A program made the translations under genes and the position numbers. Positions 12,201-24,200 of a stretch of DNA of 64,000 nucleotides are shown here, one piece after another. The stretch is from positions 155,427 to 219,426 of the forward strand of contig VTPC01091233.1 of NCBI GenBank assembly GCA_011009095.1, in the 5' to 3' direction. The notes beneath the pieces were generated by a model that was given only the letters and a program-made list of their open reading frames with translations, did not search any database and was not told where the DNA came from. This DNA is from Ignelater luminosus (taxonomy: Eukaryota > Arthropoda > Insecta > Coleoptera > Elateridae). Positions within the stretch are counted from its first letter, which is position 1, and every line of letters starts with the position of its first letter.

Positions 12201-15200
12201 ATCACATTATCTGAGGTAACTAATTAATATGAACTTAAACTAAATGATGATGTTATTCTAGGTTATCTGAGAAATACTGTTCATATTGTCCTAGTTTACC
12301 AACAGAGAATTACTAACACACAGATTATTTCATTTTGCATATATCAAAATGTGTCTATTATTATATGTCGATTACCTAAAGCAAATTTTATATATTCTTC
12401 TATATTCTGTATTATCTGAGATATTGATTATCCAAAGCAGGATCAGCCCATGTTACATCAGATAACTAGGATTCTACTGTATATTTGAGTAACTGCAAAT
12501 GCAACTATGATTGGTACATCATCAAAAGTTAATTTATTCTAAATATTGATTTGCATAAATAACCTTTGAGATGACTTTCTGTTTTCTCAATAGCCAAGAT
12601 ACACCTACTTACAGAAATTTAAAAAAATCAGTTTTTGCTTATAATGCAAAAATGAAAACATATACATAGCATATCAATTGTTTTAAATGTGCGCACTCCT
12701 GAGTTTGATGGTCCTCCGTGGGCGGCAGCACCATCACAAAGAAGACAACAAAGATAGTAGATGGTCCTATCAGGTCCTTTCTTTTAAACTCTAATTTAAT
12801 GTTAGTGCACATTGGTCGGTAATAACTCTAACTTCATGGATGTTATGCTTTATCTAAAATTTGCAATGGTTTAGAGAAACTTACTTTGAAAGTACATAAC
12901 TTCTTTGCGTGTTATTATGTTTAAAAACAATTTAAAACAATAATATAAATTAGAAAAATCTAGAATACAAAACAGAATCAGGCCGTGTAATAAGATGTAA
13001 ATTCATTTTCAGAAAAGGTAAAGTTAATTTCAAAAAAAAATAAATTTTTTTTTAGAAAAAAGAAACTTAAAATAAAAATAATTCAATTTCATAAGGATGA
13101 TAATAATTGGTGGACATATTTATGTCAGAAATATGCACAAAAAGGAAAGAACCAGAGTAATAAACATATTGAACTTGAAGAAGAAAATGATGAATAAAAT
13201 AAAAAGATACCTATAGTAGATTGAGATTTTTGTGTTTATAAGAATGTTAAATAGTTTCAAATACAGGGTGTTCTGCGACTTGACCAACATACTTATACCA
13301 TATATTCCAGGGGTCATTACGATCAAAAAATGTTATATAAACTATAAGTGAATTTTTCTTCATTTTGCAGATATCGAAGGAAATTGTAAAAAAGTTGGTA
13401 ATAAACAACAATCAGAAAGTTTTAATGAATTGACGTATTTGTGACAAATGACAGTTTATTGACGTGTTTACTGTCGTAGTTAATGCTGAATAATTTTTGT
13501 GCTGTGTTATTAATTTCAGCCATTATGCTGCATTTTACTAATGCAGAGTATGCTGATATGGTTTTCGTCTGGGTTTTGCAATGGAAGTGGACATGCAGCG
13601 GAGTACCTCAGGCGATACCCAGATTGCATTGTTCCTCACCATACAACATTTTCTAACGTTTTTTGCTGCTTGAGAAAGACAGGATCTTTCCCAGGTCATT
13701 GTGTAGAAAGAGATGAAAATGGGAATAAGCAGGAAGCTGAAGTAGTTTTAAATGCAGTTGAACGAAATCCTTCTACCAGTATTCATAGAATATCTCAAAC
13801 AACGCGAATTCCTTAAACCACCGTGTGGAGAATTCTACACCATGATGGGCTTTATCCCTATCATTTACAAAATGTCTAGCATTTACTTCCTGAAAACTTA
13901 GAAAATCGAGTACGGTATTGTCAGTGGCTACAAAATAACTTGGAGGTTGTTCCACACATACTTTTTACGGATGATGCTCAATTTATAAGGAATGGTAGTA
14001 ACAATACATGTAATTCTCACATCTGGGCAGAACAAAACCCACATACCACAATTGTAGTTAACCATCAACATTGTTTTTCTGTCAACATGTGGTGCGGCTT
14101 GTTAAATAACCATTTTATTGAGCCTCATTTTATTGAAGGACCTCTTAGAGCAGAAAATTACCTTCACTTTTTGGAAGAAGAATTGTCGAATTACACAGAA
14201 GATATTCCTCTGGAAGCTCAACATGGCATGTGGTTCCAGCAAGATGGAGCACCATCACATTTTGGGAGACAAGTGATGGTGTTTCTTAATGAAACTCTTC
14301 CAGAAAGGTGAATAGGATGAGGTGGTCCTATACATTAGCTGGCTTGGTCACCTGATTTATCTACTCTAAATTTTTTCTGTGGGGTTGCCTCAAATCTTGT
14401 GTGTATAGTAATGGTAAACCAGATACATGCAAAGATTTGACTAACTGAATAATTGAAGCTACTAATTCTCTTAAAAATGAATTGGCAGGAATTAGCTGGC
14501 AACATTCTATGGCTCGAAGGGTAGTTGTATGTTCAGAAAATGGCGGTTCTCATTTTGAACAGTTGGTGTAATTTTGTCTTAATTAGCTATTCATTGATGA
14601 ATAAATTTTCTTTTCTTATCAATTTTTTTTTAATTTCCTTCAATATCTGCGAAAAGTAGAGGAATTCACCTATAGTTTATATAACATTTTTTGATCGTAA
14701 TGGCCTCTGGAATAAATTTGGTATATGTTTGTCAGTCAAGTCACGGAACACCTTGTATATTAAAATAATCTTAGCAATAGCCTCCTTTGCAATACTTTTT
14801 TGCAAATTTACAACATGGTATATGCCGTATTTATTATTTCTCAAATTGTCAGATAATAAATTAATATTTGCATTTATTTTTAAATTGATAACAAATTACA
14901 TAATTTAAATATAAGCACGTTCAAACCACATGAACTCTCCCTTTGAATTGGTAACGTAAGAAAATTACCGCTCTTTGCATTAAACGCACCTTACATTTCT
15001 TTGTAGCAAAACTAACGCTGCAGTCTTGCTGCAACACCATCTCACATAAGAAAATGAGCAAGTACGCACACTTATTCCATTCTATACGCTATGGCATATA
15101 TCAAAAATCTGTTTGCATCAATAAACTAAGCAGGAAAAAGTAGTTCAGTATTTCTCTAGCTACTGTGTATTCATTAATGACTGAAGGTGCCGCCTCTCAA

Positions 15201-18200
15201 AGATTTTTTTTATTGACAGCTTATGTATTATTGTGATAAGAACTAATCGTTATGAACTAGAAGAACGTTGCTTATGTAACCCGATATACACAAAATTAAT
15301 TCTCTCAGATATTAGTTTTGGCATATTTGTCGCACTTTGTCAATCACGTGACGTTCAGTCATATTTGAACACCCTGTATTCTAGCTGCTGAGACATCCTG
15401 CAATAGAGAAGTTGCATAAAAATTGAATAATTGAAAATTCATATTAGATATATAGACTAAGTAATTTAAATATTAGGCAAAAAATTAGTATGAAAGAAAG
15501 TTTATCTCAAAAGATGTTGCATTTAAAAAATAAGAGTAAGATGATGAAACAATCACATAATTGAAAATGGTGTTCGAATGGCTTATGAAACAAGACCTGT
15601 TCTGTGATGTGAGTTGTGTAAATAAACTCAACTGATATGACTCAGTTAAATTATAATCTAAATTCCTATACTCCTAATCAACTGTTTTTTGATTACTTTC
15701 AACCTCATTCAACTAATCCAATTTTTAATTAAATATTGTTGTATTATTACTAATAAAAAAATTTATAATGCTTATACTGAAAATTTTGTTTTTTCATGTA
15801 GAATCATTCAAAATGGTTTTTAAAAAATGTGCAACTTGTCTATTATATCAAATTTGATCCACCCTGTAGAGTACAACTGACACCATGCAGAGAACAAACA
15901 CTTGATACAGAGCTACTTGTAGGAATCTCGTCTCTTATTTCAGGTTGTGGTAGTTTGATATGAAAACAGTTACAACACTGCATACAGATTAGTTCTTGGC
16001 TACAGGATGAATAGACAATTACATCGCTAGATGAAAAACATTTACAATGTGTAAATGTAACAAGAATGAAATGATTGGTTTACCCTACTGATTACTAATT
16101 AGATGAAGATACTTCTCTCTTTTTATTTGCACATCTTTATTGTTTAAAATAAAGCAACACATGTGTTATGACATTGCTAAGTTATTAATAATGAAGCACT
16201 TGCCCTCAGTGGTCATTCTAGTTATATTTTAGGTCTTACTTCCTCTACCTAAAATTAATCAATTTTTACCAGTTTATGGTATAGTTCAATTTTTAAATCT
16301 AGACCCGTTTCGGATTATCCTGACTGTACAAGTCCACCAGAACTTAAAATCTTCTATTTCCCTTTAGCCCATGCTTTCTATATTATGCCATCCATAAGCG
16401 TATACTCGTTAGTTGTGTTGCTGTATGCATCCTTTTCCTATTCATTTATGTTTAGAAAGATAAACAATGCAGGTAAAAGTATTATAAAACGGCTACCTGC
16501 TTGCCAAGTGTTAACCCACCACGGTTCAAATAAAAATAATTTAATTTCTTTAAAATCTACTTTTCTAACTTATGGTTCTGCATCATACACATAAAAAAAG
16601 GAATGATAAATGATCGGAAAAGACTATAACTCTTGTAATAATGCTACATTACTAATAAAACATATTTCAAATAATTCACTTTCGGATTTCTAATTTGAGC
16701 TTTCTGGACGACCGTGATGCAGTGTGCAGAGCCCCTTACTTCTACTACGGACAACGGTCATTTCTTAACTAGAACTGTACACCACAGCACTTAATCCTAA
16801 ACGGATCTAAATTCAAAAATGGAACTATATTGTAACTGTTTATAGTGGTTAGACTTTCTAAGACGAATCTGATAAATGATTGGTCAAAATAGATTAATTT
16901 TAGTTTAAAAAGATATGCAGTGTGTTTCACTTCTCCCCTTCACATCTCTGTATCTCTATATTTATTTTCTGATCAATTTCAAGTTTTGGTCAAATATACT
17001 ACACATTAAAGAGTTGTAGATTTGACCAAAGTTTGACACACATTGTATATTATTGGCCATGTTTGGGGTACAATTGTTAAGCATTTTTCAGTTAATAGTC
17101 CAAGATAGAAAGCGTTTATACAATTACAATTACAAATGTCAAAATATGATTCTGCAAAATATTATGGCAAAACATCAAATGGAGATCATTCATACCCTGT
17201 GCAATTAATTAATAACAATCATGACAAAAAAAGTTTCATTCCAGAGATAGGAACAAGAATAATAAATGACACCTTTACCAATTTTCCAGTTTGAGAGTGA
17301 TAAAACAAGTTAATTGAACTAAACTTGCGCCAATCTTATTTTGAGGCTATGTTCTGCCATATTCTCAAATCTCATAACGAATGGTGAATATTTGGTATTT
17401 TTCATGATTTTTTAAGTCGACCAAAATTAGCATTTCTGTTTTGTTTTTCACCAGAAATCTTTTGCAAGGTTTCTTATTGACGAATCTACAAACATAACTT
17501 TTATTTCTTTCTATTATCAAGCAAATAATGATGACTTTGATTGTTCTTGCATGACCTCTAGCAGCAAAATTTTGAATGATAAAAAGCAATTCTACTAGGT
17601 CTGCAGAAATGTATCCAAGTGAAACAACACCGTCAGCCTCATTTGCAGATCTTTGCTTCAACTTTTCCAAAACAATGTTTAGGGCTGTGACCTTGAAGGT
17701 AATATGTCTTTTAGTTTAGCTTTTTATAACCTTAAGCGCCTTTACTGTTCGTAACAAAAATCTAATCACTGATTCTCCAAATATAGTGATTCAAAATCTC
17801 ATTTTAGCAGACTGATCTGTTCATTCTCTTAACTGGTGATTAATAAAAAGAAGTGTAAAATCTGTTTATGCTCTGTGTATGTAAATTTCTTTTTCTTTGA
17901 AATTCTATGCACTACTGCATTCTTAAAGTGTTTATTACCAAACTTGATAGCAGTAGACAATTAAAATGATGTTATATATTTTTTGTTTTAGCAAATTGGA
18001 CAGTTTTAAAAATGTCAGTAACTGGTGTTAAATAATTTGAGTTTATTAAAAAAAGAATGTGATATATTTCATTCACATGCAAGAATTATTACTTTTATTA
18101 TGGGGAAGAGGGAGTAAATGTTTTTTTATCTAGCAACCGTAATTTTCTATATTCCTCTAATAGTAAAAAAACCAATCTGCTTATAATGTTTTATTGATAT

Positions 18201-21200
18201 TGTCAATATGTGCATTCAATGGGTCAGCAATTTATATTGAATTGCAAGCTAAGTTTTTTTGGAATGCTGACTTAGCTTATTTTCTTTATGTCAAATAAAT
18301 GAAAGTGATATTTCATAGTAGGTTACGTCATTAAAAAAGTTACAGCAGAAAGCTAAGAGCTAAATTGGTGAGTTCATTGAATACACCATACGTCTTAATT
18401 AGTTTTCATACTCTCCATTGGAGCAAGGTTAATAACAACTAAAAAACAATTATTAAACAAATCTAACTTGTAATTGAAAACTCTTGCCATAAGGAAGTCA
18501 TTTAAATGAAACATAAAAAAAGACTTTTTTCTATCATCTTGTGAGCATGACTAATAAATCCAAAAATAATCTTTTTGCACTGATATCAAAAACATTGATT
18601 GAAAAATTAAGATGATCACTCTTACCTGCAGATCATCTTGCTTTAATTAATTAACAATTAAGCATTTTTTTATTTGTTCTTATTTTGTATGGTAAATGAA
18701 TGCAAAATCAATGCTTGTGAGAACAGACCTTCTAAATGACAAAGATAATAGCTGCAAGTTGTATAATATTCCATTTGTTGAAATTGAAAGATTTAAGATA
18801 TTGCAAGAAAGATATAGTTAACAAAAGACTTCTTCAGATAGGGACAACTTTTTAATGAGAAGAAACTAACATTAGGTGAATTGCTCAAGCACAGTATACT
18901 GCATTACTAACAACACAGTAAATATTACTGCACATAATAGAGATGAATACTGCTTGATACAGTGGGTGCGTTTGTCAATCGCCGATTGTTGCAGATCAGA
19001 TAAAATCGAGCATTTTTGATGTGCTCGAAGTACAGCAATGGACAGCCGTGAGCATTGTGAACCAGGTATGCGCAATGCCACCGTCATCAGCTGTTCATCA
19101 ATTTATCAGCAAAGGAATTAGCTTCATTTCTCACCTTGATAATTTTTCTGCGTTGCTATAACGTGCTTTTGCATTTAGTGTATTTTTTTATATAAAACTG
19201 CCCCTTATAATTGAAAACAAGCTCTACGCTGGCTTGTTTGCTACTTGATTCAACTGTACTGTGATCAGCTGATTGCAAACTTCTCTAAAGGCATTTAGCA
19301 TCGCTTAATGTGAAACCGGTCACGTGATCGATATCATTGTGTCTCCTCTAATCTCTGAGCATGATGGCAAACACACCCAGTGTAACTCAAGTATGATTTC
19401 TCAGAGAGAGTCATGGCTAATAATAATCTTTATAATTTATGTATAAATTGAATTTAGGAAAATGAATGCAATATTATCAGCCTTTTAATTTTAACTTGTA
19501 CATAAATTACAAGCATTAATAAGTGCAGCTCTCCGAAAACAATGCATGAGCTATGCCTAGATGTGAGCCCAAAGCCATATTAATTGACCCACTTTCATTG
19601 CATTTACTCTTTATTGCTTTCAAAATATACAGGATGTACCTTATATCTTGATAATTGTAAGGGAATGGTAGAACATCTAAAAATAAAGCTTTTTTCCCAC
19701 AAATTTGGAGGTAGATGCTAGATGGTGTTAAAAGCTTTAGTACAATGGCATTTTGCCTTAATTTTTAAATTAATTGAAAACATCAAATTTTATTTTGGTT
19801 TTCAGTTTTTAGTGTTACTGCTTGAAAAGACTGCAGTCTTATGTTTCCTTGGTAAAGTTTGTAAAATCGAGCATTTGTGGAGCCTCCTTTTATTATGTAG
19901 AAAATCAATATCACTAATCTTTTCAGTATTAAAAAAAAATGATGAATAGATATTTCTGATACTACAAGATAACTGCTTTTGCAATCTTTCAATATTTCCC
20001 AAAAGAACTGAGAAATGGTTATAAAGTATAGAAGTAGGCGAACTAATATGGTTTTGGGGTCTGTAACATAACTATAGATATGATGGTATTTAATAAAACA
20101 CATGAGATTCTGAAGATGAAATTGAAGAAATGTCACCACTATATATCTTTTCATTTTTCTTGCACCATATTACCAAACTTTTGCATAATTAGTAAAACCT
20201 CACTAATTTGGAATTATTGACAATTTGGACCGATTTGGTACACTTCATCAAATGCATTATTTGTAAATCCTTTCTTGGTTCCCTTTTATATTTGTATTTT
20301 TATTGATATAAATTTCCATTAAAGTTGGTATTATAACAAATAATTTCCGTTATGTTCTTGTGATTTTTCATTATTTATTTCTAATATTAAATTTAGAAAT
20401 TTAAGAAAGTAATGAACCAAACATTTTACATTTCAGTCTCTTAACTAATTTGGGCCAGTTTCCCTTGAATTAGTCCAAATTAGTGAAATTTCAATATATT
20501 GTATTCTTATTCGGTGCATTAAACTTTACTATTTAGCATGGCCAAATGCATGTGAAAGGAAGATAAGGCTAGTGTTACACTGTCGCTATAAATACTTCTT
20601 TATTATTCTTAGCTTGGGTTAAAAAGTTAACATTAAATCTATTTGCATAAATACAAACAATCAACAAATAATGTTGACAGCAGATTCTAGAAACAAAAGA
20701 AGTGATTTAACTCAATGAGATACAGGGTATCAAGTTTTCAAACTTCTTACATCTGTACCTCTGATGAGAATATTAGCGTGTTAGTTTTTGAAGCAACAAA
20801 TACTTGATAGCGATAATTCTACAGAGAATCACTCTTCTATTGGAAATCGTCCTATGCAATTTCAAATCAGGTGATTTTCTAGCTGAATGTCCCTTTTGTA
20901 AGGGATATTTAGAGAAACTTGCCCTTGCTATTAATACATCTAAGTAGTTTTTTTTTAGGTACTAAAAAATGGTTTTAGGGGTTGTTGATAACAACTCCCA
21001 AAGTTGGGTCTGTCAGGTAGTGATTTTGCAGTTTCACAAAGAAGCACTCTCTGGGAGCCAATTCTCGAATCAGTTTCATATGAGAAATATGAATACGACA
21101 TCACTTTCTAACAACATTTAATTCTGGCATTCTTGAATAATACAAATTGAATTTCATATGAGAACTTTTCACATGATGTGATTGTAATGGGATCAACTTT

Positions 21201-24200
21201 TAGAAATACACATTTCACATGAAACGGTACTATCTTTGAGATTTAGGTTCTTCTTAGAAGCACAATGAGTTAATTTTTTTTATGTAATTCAAAATGGCAG
21301 TGATTGATGAAATAAAACATTGTTGCAATAGATAATCCCGAAGAAGCAGAACAAGCAGCAATTAATTGACCTTCATGATGTTGACGTGGTCTGAGAGTCA
21401 GAGATGATCCATTCGAAAATCTTTTGGGAATCTAGTTTGTTTAGGATTTATCATCTTAAGAACAACATGGTTAGGCAGCTTATTAACATATTAGAGCCTT
21501 TTTTAATACCACCTTCTGAACATACAAGGGCACAGGGCAAAATTGGCCAAATCGGTTCATACATACCATAGAACACATTCATATATTTTAGAGTTTGACT
21601 ATCAGAACTAAATAATTTTGATCAGATATTAGAAAGGAACACTTGGGTGATGTTCCTTTGCAGAAAGGAGTGAGAAAGAGGCAAGAGTAACTTTTATTTG
21701 TGGAATTGATTTTAGACTTGAAATATGATGTAATTATTTAATTTTTTAGTAGCATACATGTGTTTGAATCTTGTCCAAATAGAGCTAAGGTATGCAAACT
21801 TGACTCCTTCAACTGTATCTATCACTAATAAAAATATCAACTGTAACAACACACAAGAGAATTAATTAATTATTTGTGAGGAACTTAGAAGATGAATTTG
21901 AAATTAAATTCTAACACTCTTTGTTGTTAACTGTCGAATTTAGGATATAAACAGTGTTCTATTGGAGGGTATACATAGTATATGTCATATACCTATAAAA
22001 ATAAAATTTAAAAAGCATTATATATGTATGTTCAAATATCCTCGAGTTTTATTCTAGGAAAGAATTATCTCAAATGAAAAATCGAGTCTACTATGGCTTT
22101 CTAAAATTTAAATCTCCAACAAAGACAATGTTTAAAGCTACCGTTTTTTTCTGCATCTGGTGGGATTGTTCCATTTTTAGATTTGCTATTTTGTATTCCT
22201 CTCTGAATCCAGGGGAACTTCCCATGTTTCATCAGGAGCATTGCTGAACCCAGACCTGTGACCGTGTCATTATGCTATCGCTACTGGTTATGGGCTACAG
22301 CCCAGCCTTAATACAGAAAATGGATATAAATAAGTTAGGTTAAATCACTTTTATTTTATCTCTGAACTCTGTTATCCACATTTCAGTTGTTTTTAAGGAC
22401 ATTTTTTTTTAAAATCTTTGATTTGTGGATATGTATTTGTTGTTACATTTTTGTTATTTGTATGTCTAAAATAAACTAAATCTTTACCAAAAATTAGAAT
22501 TTTGTAATCTATGTAACTGTCTTTTATTTTACTCATAACTTTATAATGGTTACTAGACTTTTTAAATATATTTATGTCTCAGGCATTTCATGTTTCAAAA
22601 TTGCATTAACAAGTTAATAGATGGACTCATCATAACTATCTAGAATCTAGATAAACATTTTGGCCAATTCTACTGAGTTAGGAGCTCCCTGTGCAAGATT
22701 TTATGTAAAAGCCCCTGATCTGCTTAAAAATATAAAATAACTCCCATCATACTGTAGCTTTTTGACATATTTATAAATAAACAAAGCAGAATAGACCAAA
22801 TGCTATTAAAAAACAATATTTGTTTATTGATGAGGAATCTACCACATAAATTTATCAGGATTTGCATGCATTTTGTATATTTCTTTCAAAATTATAATTA
22901 CTACAAGTGTAATACATTTAGAAATGAGTTTCCAACTTTTCTAAGTCTTTCTGACTAATCTTGCATGTAGCATGTTCCTTTTAAGTGTTTAGTTAATAAA
23001 ATACCAATAGTTTGTTAAAATTTCTAAAGAAAATGGAATTACTGTATCAATAACTTAATTTTATTATTTAAGCACTAGATACATTGGTAACCTCCTTAAG
23101 CATGAATTTAAGTTAGAGAGCCTAAGCATGCACATAATATCAAGAAGTTGTATGATCTTGCATTTTGTATAAATCGTATGTACAATTTTATATAGTTTTG
23201 GAAATACGTAACGGTCTTGTTGTAGGAAACAAATAGTTGCAATGGTATATTACATTTTTGTGTTTTATCTTGTAAGTATTAATGCAATTGCAAAAATATA
23301 ATATTTAATAACAAAATTCAATTAAAAACTGTTTTATGTAAGTGTACATTGAGGACAATAATTCCATACTGAAATTAGCAGCTAATAAATTAATGTTATC
23401 ATACACAACCTTAACTGACTATTATTTTTTTTGTATTTTCTTATGTTAACATGAAGACAACATAAGAATAATTTGAGAATAATAATGCATTTCATATTTT
23501 GTTGTCACTGATGTTTAATCATTGAAAAAATATTATATGTATTATAAAAATGTGATTGCACTAAAAGTACATATGTTATTATTAATGTAGTATTTACTAG
23601 TGAAATTGCATGTTTTAAAATTGTTTGTAATCTGAACGTGATTTTGCATGTAATTAGTTCATGTAATTTTATAATTAATATTCTATTATTTTCTTATAGC
23701 ACTCTTGACTCTTCGAAAGCTCTTAGTTATTCAGCACCAAGCGCTATTAATCTAGAGCATTCTGTTGTTAAATTTGACACAGAACATGAACCGCTTGCTA
23801 AATATTCAGACGAACAAAATCAGGATATGGTTAACCACGCTACCAGTCAAGATAGTGTGCATATTCATGGTGTAGAATTAAATAGTACATCTCATGAATG
23901 GCAGTCACTAAGTTGTTTAACAGATAGTACTGAGCAAAGTGCACCTATTAATTTTGATATGAGTAACAGAGTAAGTCTGTCTTGATTATATAAAATGAAA
24001 CGAACAATATTGATTTAGCAATTATCTTCAAGGCAAAATTACCAAGAGGTATAGATAAAATTAGGCCACATATTGAAAATATAGATAATGTACCATTATT
24101 AGTATCTCTTTTTACTGACTGTACAGCATCCAGTACAAAGGAGATGCTACGAATAATGCAAGATTATGGTGAAGTTATTTGTGTTATGGGTTCATCTGCA

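Noticed and set aside
16385-16594. + strand frame of 69 residues
   Set aside because: It lies inside a MITE-like element and shows no family features.
17365-17670. - strand frame of 101 residues in the TMEM94 intron
   Set aside because: No recognised motif, no splice context and no repeat ends; length is within chance for this AT content.
19783-20154. - strand frame of 123 residues
   Set aside because: AT-rich chance frame with no domain features; it partly overlaps a frame on the other strand.
24018-24032. Alternative TMEM94 exon start after TTTAG at 24017
   Set aside because: It adds 14 bases and breaks the frame before KLPRGIDKIRP; the acceptor at 24032 keeps it.
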